Shown here piece after piece: positions 40,575 to 53,512 of a stretch of DNA of 64,000 nucleotides. Position numbers and translations under genes: made by a program. The DNA is from Ancylostoma caninum (Eukaryota > Nematoda > Chromadorea > Rhabditida > Ancylostomatidae): contig JBAJFG010000485.1 in the NCBI GenBank assembly GCA_037903475.1, positions 62,001-126,000 of the forward strand. The letters run 5' to 3'. The notes beneath the pieces are model-generated. The model was not told the origin of the DNA, made no database searches, and saw only the letters and a program-made list of their open reading frames with translations. Numbering within the stretch: position 1 is the first letter of the stretch; each line of letters starts with the position of its first letter.

Positions 40575-41430
40575 GCTAGATGATGACCAAAAGTTTCAAA
40601 ATTTTTGAATTTCGGGCATGCTATCTGATAGACAAGGTCATCCTGATTCCGAATATCTGCTCCATTTTGAAAACGGTTGAGATTGAAGGAAGTTATGGAG
40701 AAACGACGAAAAAAACGCAAAATCGCAGACATCGCGCAGTTTCATCAAGCGACACCGTTGGTATTGTACTAGTGGCTATCGGAACGATGTCGTTCAAATA
40801 ATGTGGGAAAGAACAATAGTAACACAGAAACAAACTTTTAAACAATGAGCGGTTAACTCCCAATGAAAAAAAAAGATTCATTTGCCTGAAAATAGAACAT
40901 GTAGTAGTAGACAACCCGTCTTGCCAGCAGCCACATCAAATTACTGTCTCCCCGCGATCGACACAACTTCCGGTCGTCCGTTCCTTGTCCGCGGATCGTT
41001 TTTGAATAGCACAGACATGGTGAACAGGGATTGCTGGAACGGAATTTCTGGGAACTAGGAGATTCTAGTGATGTTGAATCGCAACGAGACTTCACAGGTA
41101 TGTGAGTGGGAGTTTCAAAATTGCGCAGGAGTAGATTCAAGGCTCCTTAAATTACATTACTAATTGCAGGAGAGTTGCACAAGGAAAGAAAAACCGGAAA
41201 AAATTATGCAACAAAAGATCTACGGCTTTGGAAAAAAGGTCACTTAGAACCGAATGAAGTAGTTCATTCGATTTTGTTCAAATCTATGCTCTGCTCAGAA
41301 CCCCAAAAACAAGTTACTAACCCAGCTTTGTCCCAAGACAACTTGCAGAAAACCTTCTTACTATCGATCGTTGTCGACACGTTTGATGTCATCATGCCAT
41401 TCAAAAGACATTATTGGCAATTTTTCGCCC

Positions 41431-41618
41431 CAACAACAACTAGTCGACAAGGAGGAGCTAAAACAAGTAGTCGACAAGTTTTTGGACCGACAACTTGTCA
41501 ACAAGTTGTTGACAATCTTTCACCCAACTTGTCAATAAGAAAAGGCGAAAACAAGTTGTCAACAAGCTTTGGGACGAGAACAGGAACTTGCTCGCCAATT
41601 GTTTTTTAGCAAGTTGTT
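41431..41618. repeat. Cluster of short palindromic words (ACTTGTCAACAAGTTGTTGAC type)
   Basis: ACAACTTGTCAACAAGTTGT, AACTTGTCAATAAG, AACAAGTTGTCAACAAG, GTCGACAAG and similar words recur eight or more times in 190 bp, in both orientations. No reading frame is supported. Confidence 0.55.
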
Positions 41619-42169
41619 TTGGGATTCTGACTATTGACTATGATCTCTATGAAGTCCTTGTCACAACAACACTAAAAGCTGAGCATTTGACTTGTTTTTT
41701 GTATCTATGGCAGTCGCACGGTTTTTCTAGTGAATGAGGGATAACGAAAAGGGTGAAAAAAGTCCCTGGTCATGTCTTGCTAAGTAGAACTAACTGTAAT
41801 AATTATGAATCACTATCAAAAATCTAAGCTCATCATAGTCATCTGCCCCATTTATAAAAGTTTCCATTACTGTAGTTTCAAACTGGCGTCTCCATGGTGT
41901 ATTCCAGAAGGCATCAGCGTAGATAGCGCATTCCGTGGATTTCCTGCAGATCCTCGCGTAAACAACGCATCCATAATGCGTACGCGACAATAGCAGTTTG
42001 TGCATAAATCGGCCACTCAGACAGCTCTCGCTAAATGGAGGACATTTCAGAATTGCCATTACGACGCATCGTAAAGATACGCCTCACTACCGTTGCGCAA
42101 ACATTCTTGGATTACAGTAGTTATTTTCAGGTGGCAGCCACACAATTTCTTTTCTTCTGTATATTCTGA

Positions 42170-42295
42170 GTGTGGAGAGTTACACCTGGAGTGGGCGGCG
42201 CTAACGGGCCCTGCAATTGGTTGATTGGGTGAAATGACCAATCGTAGAGCTTGGCCGCACCTCCTTTCCAGGTAGTATGACGCGCCACACCCCTA
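42170..42295. repeat. CCAAT-containing palindromic element, copy f
   Basis: AGTTACACCTGGAGTGGGCGG, CCTGCAATTGGTTGATT, ATGACCAATCGTAGAGCTTGG and CCAGGTAGTATGACG. Nearly collinear with the copy at 61.0 kb. Confidence 0.7.
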
Positions 42296-43207
42296 TTCTC
42301 TCCAGGATTAGTGTCTCTGACAGGATGCACTGTATAAAACCGCCGATGGATCTCGTGCAAATTTCTGAGAAAAAAGTCCAGTTATATTCAATGTATGCTA
42401 CCCAAACCCTTGCTGCACTCCATACGATTTCTCCAGGAATTCAGGATGATTCAATGGGCTCAGTTAATTCGGCGAAACTGTAGTATAACAGTCGCCCCCT
42501 GAAAAACCACAGAATTCCTACTTTTACTATTACGACACTTATTCGCCCAGATATGCTGTATAAAATGCACCATATTTTCCGCGTCATTCTCAATGTTACG
42601 CGCAAAAACTCGCAGATATTTGCAAAAAAAAAACTTTTCTCGGATCAGTCACAGCATAAAAGCAATTTTTCCGGATTCAGCATGAATCACATGCTAAACC
42701 TTCCATTATACACGAAATGAACAATTTGAAATCGACACATCTATAAACACTTTATGGCATAAACTAAACTCTAATAAACAATCGAAGTATTCTGAATACG
42801 CTTCGTGTAAACGCCCGCCAGGATTGGCTATATACACAATGTACAGAGCAAAGAAGACATACAGAAAGGAACGCAACAAAAAGATCACAGAGAACACCCA
42901 TCCAGAACAACTAAGTGGTATCCAAAGAATTCAAAAATATATCTAGAACTCTGCTAAAACGAATAAGTGCCACATAAATAGACTCATGGGGAAAATATCC
43001 ACGGATACCATCGAGCACACACTGACTATGGAAGAAAGATGACGGGGAAATGCAACTAAACTAGAGAATAGAAAGCACATATAGGAACTCTGTTTACCCA
43101 CATCTTTACATTACAATATGAGTATTTAAATAAGAGAAGTGTTCCACAAACGACTCCTGATCACTGGAAAACTTTACACAACTCTCGCTGACACACTTAT
43201 CTTCCAC

Positions 43208-46200
43208 TCAGGATGAGGCTGAATCGGTTTTGTGGCGACGTCGAGGGCCATTCGCACGATTACTGAGCGCCTGATCTTCTATTGCAACCAAGTAGTCGGA
43301 ATCCAGGATTTCGTCACAGGTGGGACGCTTATCCGGGTCCATACAGGTCAGCCACCGAATGAATTCCTTCTAAATTAGCCAACACTTACCATACTATCAC
43401 CAATGAAGAACCAATGCATATTCAGCAGTATACTAACCTCAGCTGGCATTCCTGCAAGAACATCCGGGACGCGATCATGTTGTAGGCTACTCAGAGTAAG
43501 ACTTCGTTCCATGAGTGTTTGGAATGGTATCACCAGTTCACAGAATATGAGTCCAAGAGAGAACACATCCACTTTGAAGGTGTACGGTTTATTTGCCAGC
43601 TGCAATGACTTTTACTCATGCATAGAAACAACAACACCAATTACCTAAATCCAGAAAAATGTATCGATGTTCCCGAACCTGCTCTGGACTCATGTACCCT
43701 CTTGTTCCCACATTATCGGTATGGACAGCAAATCGCGTCGCATTCTTTTCAATAGGTTGATCTTCCGCTGGCACACATCTCGTAACCAGACCCAAATCAC
43801 CTACTTTCAACGCCTGATCGGATGCGAAGAAAATGTTTTGCGGCTGAACAAACATCTTTCAGAATCTGAAGGGAGAAGCAATAAAAAATCAAAAATTAGT
43901 AGCATCTACCTTCATGTCGCGATGAATTAGGCCTTGCTGATGGATGTAGCTGACCGCACTACACATTTGTGTCATCCAAACTTTCATTTTATCCAATGGA
44001 CGATCTTCCCACGACCTATGTTCAGACAACCAGGCATGCAACGTCTGTTCTTGGCACAACTGTAACCAAAGAGGTCATGGATTCAACTTTCTTTCTTCTT
44101 TTTTTCTAAACATACCTGCATTTGAATGTATATGTACACAAAATTATTGGTATTCACGCTCGGCATCAAATCCTCATCTGTAGAAGTAACCAACACCATC
44201 TGGAATTTAGAACTTGACGTGAATGGATGAAACTTGGGATTCACGAGAAAAAATTGCAGTTCACACATCGAAACCGACAATCTGTAACATATTTAAGTGA
44301 AAGTCAACCGCCAGGATACAGCGTCCACACAAATACCGATTTTAACTTAATTGGCCCCCAATTTTTCTCAATTCAACCAATCTATGTAGAAGGATTTTAC
44401 AACATCAATGCTAGAAACACTCATTTTTTATCTCTACTACGAAACCAAAATCTTAAACTAAGTTAAAGAGAGAAGCACACAGAGGAAACAGTTTTCCTGG
44501 ATGTCAGATATCTTCCGTACTACAGGAAACCCAGGCCCGCGCGGAGCCTGTCGTACGGGCCTCAGTAGCTGGGATTCTCAGACTATTTGGAACAGAAATG
44601 TTACTCGGTCCATGAGAAAAGTACCTAGTATTAGTAATACCGTCTTTAAAAAATCACTTACCTTCTTTCCCAACTGCGATATTTCAGTGCTGACCTTCAT
44701 GTTAGCCTTGGATGCGTCTCCGGAACTTAAGGCCCCAAAAATAACACTTTCGGAATCTTCTCGCGTAAGCTTTGGAGGAGCTAAATTATAACAACATCGG
44801 TAAATATAAAAAATATCGGTTAATCCATGTATTCAACATTAAATAATCGATAATGTCAGAACTAACTACTAATCACTGGATCATCACTATCAGAAGAGTC
44901 GTCAGGATCCGCTATGCCTTCATCATCATCGTCAAGCCATGATCCATCGTCACTACACTCATTCATTGCCGGAGCCACTACGCTTAAATTGAATGATTAT
45001 GTATTACAACCTTCGAACCTTCTTTTTCGCTCCTGTTCAATTCTAACTTCATTTTTAAACTAGTACTCACTCCATAGAAGGCTCAGAGCTAATTTCCGAG
45101 ACCGGAACTGGAACAGCTGACGAAGGTTCAGAGCTTTCACTTGTCATTTCATCCAGCAAATCGGCCATTGATGATCGGGATTGCATGCCACGCAACATAA
45201 GATTATCCTGCTCCTCCTAGAAAAATACGAATGAATCAACATTTCCGCCAGAGGTACACCATTACATCCTGACCATTAGTAAGATCAAAGAACTGAATCT
45301 TACAACACTTACTTCAAATCACTTCTAATTAACCTGTATTTGGAATTCAGAAAAAAAAACTGGATGGACAGAACTCGCACCTGCCAGCCATCCGGTGGTC
45401 TTTCAATCCAGGTGTGATAATATCGGATGATACCAGGGTGATCCAGCTTCGCCATAGCTCGCACCTCACGTAGAACTCGTTGGATTGCGCGCTCGCTAAA
45501 ATTGAAGGAGAATGATTATTTTTTCCAAGGAAGAAAAGTTCAGGAAAAGTATAAAATTCGAAAAGATATTTATAAAAATCCCCAACGCAAATAGTTGTAG
45601 ACAGAAGAGAAAAGAAATTGATTAAAAATCAGGAGAGCACCAACAGGCGGAGTCTTTCTAACCCTTACATCTATAGCCTGCCTCATAGGCAACGATAGAT
45701 GCGTAAATTAGTAAACTATTGATGCGTAAATTTGCAAATTGTAAGCTAAGCTATAAGCATTCAAAAATGTGCCCTATCACCTTACCGAATATCTCGTGCT
45801 TTAACACCTTATTTTTCTTTAAAGTCTCTTTTACTACATGGGGAAACGTGCTATAGTCCAAATTAATATTTGACATTTTGAAAGGTATAAAACTAGAAGC
45901 TTAAATGAATTTTAAAAAACCACTGCAACAATTCAAATGATCATGTTTGTTGGTTACACAACATAAAGAGTTAATTTACCTGTTTGAGACAGCTATACGC
46001 TTGACGGCGTAAGGACATTCATCGAGTCGATTTATTGCTTCAAACACCACACCAAACCCTCCATGTCCCAACAACTTCACGGGTTCAAAGTCTTGGATAA
46101 ACCTGCGAAATGGGAAGAATGAAAACCTCGTAGAAAAAAGGATATTCCTTCAATCAAAGAACTAACTTGCTGTGGAATGTTTCCCCAACACTTTCATGGC

Positions 46201-46756
46201 TAGAAGTTGTTCTACGTTGTCGCGCAATCTGTTCGGTGGGCGTAGGGGTGGTTGACGATGGTCCTGAGTCTACAGAAGGTCCCACTGAAGTCGATCGCGT
46301 TTCTGCCCTCTTCGTCTAAATTAGTTGGGTAATTTTTTTTGAAAACGCAGGAAAAATCTCAGAGAGGCCACAACAGTACTAGGCAAACGTCACTAGTTCG
46401 CAAAAGGTTACCGGCAGGATCGAAGATTGCTGCCTTATTTCATGCGGAGTATACCACTCTGCGGTGCCGTCGCTCAACGACACTGATTATGATACCTATC
46501 GATTTTGTGGTCGCTAGAGTCGCTGCGGCAGCATTCACCGATAATCAATAGGTATCAAAATGAATGTCCTCTAAGCGATGACGCGCGTAAATTTTGTGTA
46601 ACCCTCACCTTATTTTGTGGAACAATTTCGCTTGACTCAGAGGATGACGAGTAAGCTGGCGAGAAGGCGTCTCGTTTTCTTCGACGAGTCAACAACGCGT
46701 GCATCACAACGGATGCCGATCCGAGAAGACCCACCATTGCCAAAGCGATTATTCGC
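43208..46756 (-). CDS. pek-1: PEK-1 exons 14-25: membrane segment and split kinase domain
   Basis: Exon 14 encodes the membrane helix ([20 protein letters not shown]) and a basic stop-transfer RRRKR. The kinase starts near residue 600: glycine loop [11 protein letters not shown] (611-620), ATP-site Lys634 in YAVKRI, helix-C Glu651 in [26 protein letters not shown]. An acidic, serine-rich insert of about 145 residues (about 680-825, exons 18-21) is typical of eIF2-alpha kinases. Then [18 protein letters not shown], catalytic loop HRDMKPQNIFF (Asp882), metal-binding motif GDLGLVT (Asp900; Leu where most kinases have Phe), activation segment [11 protein letters not shown] (Thr931, where human PERK has an autophosphorylated Thr) and [13 protein letters not shown]. 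It ends [11 protein letters not shown]. Confidence 0.95.
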
Positions 46757-49700
46757 CTGATACATAGACACTTCTACACACTTGTTCTCACATGAAGCAC
46801 ATCAGTTTTTACTTACCACCATCCGGAAACCATATGATCCACTCGCAATGTCCTACTAAAGCGCTCAACAATGTTAGCGTGGCACTGGCTAGGATCCAGA
46901 AGACCAAAGAGTGCATCGCGTTTCCTAAACTTTCCAGAAGGGCGCATTATGAACCATCCTTGGTCACCTTAAAAAGCTATCATCACTCAGGGAACAGATT
47001 TAAATGAACAGAGAAAGTGAAAAATATGTGAGTGAAGTTAGCAGCATGAGTAGCCTCAACCAAATTTATTGGCATGAAAAATGAGCAGCGGAGCGGGTGT
47101 TGCGATCGATATTGTGAGCTTAGGCGGAGGCGAGCGCTTCCCTAACACGCACCGCAGCCGCGCGCGTACATACAATTCACCGACTTGCGGAAAGTTTCAC
47201 GATTTTCAGCATTGCAGATTATTTCACATTGAAATCAAGGACACCATGTACATTCCTTGTCGAAAAAATAGACGGATTGCGCGTGCGGTTTCATAGCGCT
47301 GTGGCCTCTGAATCGTGGCGGGACCTACTGGACCCTCTCACTTAAAGCATGCTCTCTCCTAATCCATCGTTCAGGTCCTGCCGCGATTCTGCAGCTATGG
47401 AATCCGTCTATCTTTTCGAGAAGGACTGTAGCTTATTCCTCAAATCTCAGGGATAACCGTTTATGCAGATTAGATCTAACAAAACAAGGTCAATCTAGTG
47501 AAAGGACACACCAAATTTACGAACCAAAAAAACAAATCGCTTCACACCATATTAAAGGTCCCCTGTTATTTTGAAACAACTCACCACCTCCTGGACCACT
47601 GAATGCCGCGCTCTTGATGTCCTTCTCACCAATCAGTGCTGTCCCTTCGCTGCTAGGACACGAAATTGATGGATACGATGTCCTTCCTGAAAAAAAAAAC
47701 AATTTAAACCAGACTTTAACTAAGAAATGACTATCACGCACCTTCGTTCGCTGCCACGACTTGTAATTCATGGGATTTCTGACCGGGCACCAGCTTCTCG
47801 TTGTTCTTAGCTTGCTTAGCCGTGAAAGAACGTTTGTATGACGATGAAAGCAGTTCATCTATACTGTGCAGTTAATTTTCGGATTGGTGGAAGAAGGCTA
47901 AACATAGTGGGAATACAATGACGTACCGACAGTCCCCTTCTCAATGAGATATGATGAACCAGACGGACGAGTTAGCTGGTTGCTCACAGACTGCGGCTCA
48001 GCAAGATCCATTGTTTTCGCTATTCTCTTCATTTCATTCTTCACATTTGTAGAATGCATGATGAACGGCTCATTATTGACAGTCCCTAAACAAAGAAGCT
48101 GCTCAGTTACATTAAAGACGAAAATCAAAACAAGATTATTACCCAGGTAAAATAATGATTCTGATGCGCGAACAGTATTTGAGGACACCTCATTCGCAAT
48201 TGATAAAGTATGGATATTGTCCGTGTCAAAAAGCGAAACCTGGAAATATATGAAACACTATAATTCCGTGTAGTTCTCTACAATGGAAACATTTACATTT
48301 ACAGGTCTAGAGAACACCTCAAAAAAAAAAAAAAACGCGACTGAACTACAGTCGTACGCAAAACCCTCAATATCGATCGATGTTGTCGCGTCAACATAGA
48401 TCGTGCCACCGCGATTACATTTGCAAATAAAGTTGAACCACTAATCAGATAAATGAATTACGCCGACCTCGCTTAGTTCTCCGCCTTCCAGTCTCCATGT
48501 CCTTGCTATATGACTGTCCAGTTGACGCGACCACAGTTCGTTACCACAACTGTCGTAAGCAGTGACAACGCCATCCGGAGGTTGTACGAGATACCGGATC
48601 CTGTATAGTAGGTATAATACAGTAATAAAATAGGAAAACAACATATACCACGATCTGTATCCAACAGACTTGACCATGCGAGGAAAACACAACGGTTCCG
48701 CATGTATTCCCGAAGTTCTTTCATCATTTGTAATCGAATGTAATGAGGATGGGTACGGTGAGGATAGGTAGGGAAAAAAGAAATTGAGGATAGAAAAAAG
48801 ACCTTATCGGCCGGAATACTTCCATATCACATCAACATATCCCTCAATGCTCATTTGTCAAGCAGGATAAAGTATAGTGGATATAATCTTAGATGAATCA
48901 TCTTACCTATGCCCTCTAGCGTACAACTGAGGTTTGCTCTTCTTGACCAATGTTGCGTCATATTCAGATACAGACAAATTCCATCTGAAAAGGGCACCAG
49001 AAAATATGGAGACGGATGTAAAGGAGTTGAAAACGTTCCTACAAAGCAGAACATGCTAACTTTTACAACAGACTATAATAAAAGCGATGGGAAATTATCA
49101 CATTCATTTATGGAAAAGTGCTATGAATAGGGAATGAATGTGGAGACTTTTCACGTTCACAGATGGCAAAAAAGAAGAAAATATTTGTGGATATATTAAA
49201 GGATGACACATGAATATCTCCAAGAGCCAACTACAACCTTTGAAATTTCTCGCCATAATTGATTTACTCTATAGATTGAACAATGAAAAAAGAATCTTGG
49301 GAAAAAAAGGACCAACACACCTTTCAGTTCCAGTCAATGCATCCACAGCTCGAACTTTGCTGGTGCTTCGACGAAAAACAAGCGTGGATGAAACCGAATC
49401 AGAAGCTACAGAATCACAATGTGAAGATGAACAGTGATATCGCACCTTGAAACAACATATCCTTTCTATAAACTACTGGATGTAGAAAAAAAAAGAACAT
49501 CTGCAAACCTCTCCAGTGAGCGGATCCACTCCAGTGGTGGATATCGTTCGACCTCCAGCAACAGCATCGTGGCCAACACGAACCGATGCCTGAAATACGT
49601 TCTATCTCCAAGGATACAACCAGCACAACGAAAAAAAGGACAGAAAATGAGGCGAGGCCCATCACCCTTCAGTATGAACTCGTCCTCCCTTATCGTTTAG

Positions 49701-52116
49701 TTCACACATAGTGTAAAGGCGCACAAACAAGGGACTAATTGACAGTGAATGGTGGCTAAGATGTGTAAGAATACTCCAATCGCAAAAGAACGGCACCGCC
49801 CCGTACTCCAACACATCCTGTTCAAGAGAAATCGATACACATATCAACTCAAAGCTCCGACAGGATATTACAACCTTCTATTACGTTTCTGTAACTCTAG
49901 TGTGTTCCTCTGACTCCAAAAAAAAAGAAAGAAAAAAGAAAGAAAAAGAAAAGACGTCAAGGACAAGTAAAGACGAAGAATTGCGGAAACCTTCCAGTAC
50001 CTGAAGTAGAACGTCCGTGCTGAGCGGTATTGGTTCCAAAAGGTGCTCCTCTCGAGAATACATATACAGATTGCCATCTAGTGCAGGAACAATGGTGAAC
50101 ACACGTCCATCAACTTGCATGGGCTAAAACCGGAAAATCCCATTTAGAATGATAAACTTTTTCGAACAATCACACACAATGAACACGGAAGTGGAGCGAA
50201 CCTGCATTTTACCCAAGGTACCACAAAGTAGGGCCTCAGCATCGAGGTCCGCCACCCAAACAACGTTACCCTCGTTAGAGGCGTCCAGGGCATGTAACCT
50301 GCCATCCATGGTGGATATCTAAGAGGGAATTCTATGAAATAGCTCAAATAGAAACATAAGAAAGTCTTCAGAAAATGATGAATGCACTTACGAATAAATA
50401 GTTAGCATTTTCAAGTTCAGGATCTCTACAACATTGACTAGTATCATAAACTGAACCTTCGGGAATCACCGGTACCTAAATAAAATGTAATTTGAAAAGT
50501 ACACAAAAACTGACTGCCCTTGGACAGATCTTAAAATCCACATGAATGAGTATATGATGTTCAAGAATGGGTTTTCAAACAGCTCTCTCCAAGAAAATTT
50601 GTAAGACGTTCATATGGAATATATTTTCAAATTTGGACGTGAACGGTGGCCGAATTGATACTGAAGTGCAGGCAGAGATGTTTGGTTGCACCAATAGCAG
50701 GACTGCGGCACCGCCCCGTTTTCCCTCATAAAGCACAGTACACCTTAGAAGAGTGTTCCGAGTATTTCACATAAAATTAAAAGGCCAGTCGGTAAGCAGT
50801 ACGCGCTACCGCAATTCTCAGGCGTGGAATAAGATGCACGTCTAGCATATTCACACTAAAAAAGTGGACATGACGATAAAATGTAAAAAAAAAATGAAAA
50901 TTTCGGGCGCATTTGCGTGTGCCTCGATCATCTGGCGCACTCTGGCAATGTTAGTAAAGAATTCACACATTTTCTTAGAAGCATTTACATCATTTGAATG
51001 CCGCCTGCTTGAGTGCCTCCAGTGAAGTTGCACGTGACGAGCATTTGATTCAGGCATAGAAATTATGATAACGTGCTCTGCTTACCGGACTCAACTTTTT
51101 ATTTTGTGTCTTTAAGTTACCATTCAATCTATCGAATCGTCTTCACAAAGCAATGAACATAAACCGACCACAATATTAAAGGCAGCAACCACAGCAGTTT
51201 CGGTGTTTTGCGGTATAGCGGGGTTTTGTGATACGCACAACTCATTTCCAGTAACTAAATTGCGCGAGACACAAACGAATTCCGAGAAATGGATGTGTTG
51301 TTTTCCACGAAGTTGAAAGTGCACGCAAGTGTGTTCGCGGGTTCCGGCATCGAATGAAAGTCATACCTGGTTAAAGTTGCCGCGCCTGAGTAAGCGTCAT
51401 TCACCCTTATGGGCTGTAGCCATGGCCTTCGCTGCGTTACCTTTACAAGTACAGGAAATTTCAACCGTTTTGGTTCCCACGGGCCAACAAAGTGCGTCGC
51501 GTCGCAGCACTCTGGCTGTCTGCCGCAACATATAAGCCATGCCCGCCCTCTCGCTCCCTGCCACGGTGTGGCGTATACTACGGAGCCTAGATTGGAATTC
51601 CTTGTATGTGAAGATTTTTTGTGTGTTTTACTCGCAGTTTTGATTCATGGCAACTGACTAAAGTGAAGATTTCCTCGAGTGCTGCTTTTTGGATAAACTC
51701 GTGAGGTCCCAAGAATTCTTGAAACAAGGTATGGCTAGACGAAAATCACAGAATACTCCAAAGACTGACAACGACATCTTCAACATGATTTTCAGTAAGA
51801 TATCATTATTCTTCATCAAAAAGTGACGCAATTGGTAACTATAGTCGCAGCAGCCACTCTTGTGTTTAACCCTGTCCAAATACTAAAAAGTTTGGGTTCA
51901 TAGGGAGCTAAGGCCGCAAAAAAAAAGAAGAAAAAAAGACAAAATGGAGGAAAAAACGAGGAAATGAGCAAGCAAACATACCGAGTCTAGCTGTTGCTGT
52001 GCTTCAATCTGTTCCTCGGTGATGACGCCATCCTCGAGACCCACGACAACACTTCGAATCAGGAAAGCACCTAGCACTACGAGAGACCCGCCTAGGAACA
52101 GCACGGACCGAGGCAT
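43208..52116 (-). CDS. pek-1: PERK/PEK-1, eIF2-alpha kinase 3 orthologue, whole gene
   Basis: Minus strand, ATG at 52116, TGA at 43208, 25 exons, 1046 aa; human PERK is about 1116 aa. A type I ER membrane protein: signal peptide, luminal stress-sensing domain, membrane segment near residues 503-522, cytosolic kinase that phosphorylates eIF2-alpha to cut translation during ER stress. All 25 exon phases agree. Exons 1-13: 51982-52116, 50392-50475, 50202-50318, 50001-50123, 49509-49589, 49321-49445, 48907-48984, 48468-48600, 48143-48239, 47927-48085, 47742-47858, 47585-47686, 46817-46967. Exons 14-25: 46609-46756, 46167-46315, 45980-46102, 45381-45495, 45071-45216, 44867-44982, 44662-44780, 44116-44199, 43910-44059, 43679-43843, 43438-43599, 43208-43369. 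The luminal-domain match and the acidic kinase insert separate it from GCN2 and PKR. Direct joining of exons 1 and 2 is in frame, but an unseen small exon in the 1.5-kb first intron cannot be excluded. Confidence 0.95.
46817..52116 (-). CDS. pek-1: PEK-1 exons 1-13: signal peptide and luminal sensor domain
   Basis: Exon 1 gives a signal peptide ([20 protein letters not shown]). Exons 2-3 read [20 protein letters not shown], the first beta-propeller-like (PQQ-type) blade of PERK. Exon 4 has [16 protein letters not shown] and IPLSTDVLL; exon 5 [20 protein letters not shown]; exon 6 ends [13 protein letters not shown]; exons 8-9 give [14 protein letters not shown] then VSLFDTDN, matching the human WLLKDGKVIPISLFDD region. 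Exon 12 ([12 protein letters not shown]) and exon 13 ([16 protein letters not shown], ending VSGWW) match the juxtamembrane part. Exon 8 has two possible donors (48468 with GTCGGC, 48462 with GTAATT), differing by two residues (Val-Gly); the shorter form aligns better. Confidence 0.9.
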
Positions 52117-52123
52117 CGGCCAT
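52004..52123 (-). promoter_or_regulatory. Out-of-frame upstream AUG overlapping the PEK-1 start
   Basis: An ATG at 52123, seven bases before the PEK-1 ATG (52116), opens a 39-codon frame ([19 protein letters not shown]...) that runs inside exon 1 and stops at 52004. A possible (trans-)splice acceptor (TTGTACAG) lies 11 nt before it, so a mature mRNA would include both AUGs. It could lower PEK-1 translation. Whether it is used depends on the real 5' end. Confidence 0.4.
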
Positions 52124-53292
52124 GCCACTGACTACTGTACAACCTTGAACAGTTACTTTTTACTGGTTATACGGACAATTCGCCAAGAAAAACCATGCTG
52201 ATTGATGAGAATTAAAGTAGGTCTTGCAAATGGAACGAAGTCAAAACAAATGACATCATCAAATTTGCCCAAGACACTGAGTATATGTTGAATTCTAGAA
52301 AACTTCAGCACAAGAATGGAGAGTCGATGGACAACTGACACAGTACACCTAACACAGTTTTGCTAGCAATGATTTTGGAGCACAAAATACTAGTGGTTGT
52401 AGCACATGACGGCCTTCACACAAGAGACTTCTCGATTTCTACCTAATTTGTGAGGGAAAAGCTTTATTTTGCTTTATTTTGTTGAAATTTGGCGTGAGAA
52501 ATAAATTTTGAACGAATAAAGTCCAATCCAAGGAACTATAACTTCTTCAGTAATAATGTTTTCTACTGATGATTCTGGACTGTAAAAGAAAATAAAGTCG
52601 GTTCGGAGAAGCGGTAACTTGTGGTACATTTAATGCACAGTCAGGATGGGTGATGTGGTTGGAACAGCGTTCCACAGGCAACACAATCGATGATCCATCA
52701 TGACTGTATACTTTCAGGATATCCAATGTGTTATTAAATAATTTTAAGGAAAAAAAACGACATGAATAACTGGGCACAGTTAGGTTACCAAAAAATCCCT
52801 GTGAATAAACGGATATAAACGCTTTCAGAATGATTAATTGACGTTTCGACATTCACCACCCACACAGGATACTGGATCTAGCTGACGTATCCTAATCTGA
52901 ATACACAAAATGGAAACAAAAATATGGTTAGAAGAGTACATCTAGAGGAATAGCGCCCAATGAAATGATGAAATCTTGTTCAATTAGCCACAGATTAATA
53001 AAGAAGAACCTTCAAAAAAGTCTACACGGTTTCAGGAACCAGTGTTGGAATGAAACGCGACCTTCACTGCGCAAAACAAGGAACCGAAAATTGATCAGCA
53101 CGTCGTCACATGTTCTATAGGAAACGAGGATTTGGCTTATAAATCAAAATGCAGGTGCTTCTGCAGCAGATGTAGCTATTTGTGCAAAAATGAAACCAAT
53201 TATAAAATTAGATTTCTAATCGTAATGAAATTTTCGGGAATTTTCAAGGATTTAAAGGGGTATATATTATGGAGTATCTATTTGTGTTTGAT

Positions 53293-53370
53293 ACGTTTAG
53301 TATCGGTCTCGTGCATTACCCTTATACGGATTCTAAACTAAGGAATATGTCTTAGTTTAGAATATGCCTT
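53293..53370 (+). ncRNA. Structured repeat unit, copy 3
   Basis: GTTTAGTATC pairs with GATTCTAAAC around a loop with TCGTGCATTACCCTTATAC. The 3' strand of this stem can instead pair with a downstream CTTAGTTTAGAA as a perfect 12-bp hairpin, so two exclusive folds are possible. It then reads GAATATGCC, similar to copies 2 and 4. Confidence 0.35.
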
Positions 53371-53512
53371 GTCAATGTTTGAAGTAAAACAAAGAAAAAG
53401 TTCATAAAAAGAAGTGTGAACGACAAATATGGAAAACAACAATAATAATCCTGATCTAAACCGTAATATACAACGATTCCAGAAAATTCGACACAACTGA
53501 ACAGCTGCACAT

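Larger units (their letters stand above)
25198..43207. other. 18-kb stretch without a convincing gene
   Basis: This stretch separates the transporter start from the PEK-1 stop. Frames of 60-140 codons are scattered on both strands but lack recognisable domains and consistent splice signals. Items with some support are listed separately: repeat copies at 25.9, 30.6, 33.9, 38.2 and 42.2 kb, tandem AAATA-rich repeats near 27.5 kb, a possible lone exon at 28.2-28.4 kb, structured repeat units at 35.3-35.6 kb, a strong hairpin at 40.5 kb and a short-palindrome cluster at 41.4-41.6 kb. It must also contain the transporter's promoter and the PEK-1 3' UTR, which I could not delimit. Confidence 0.5.
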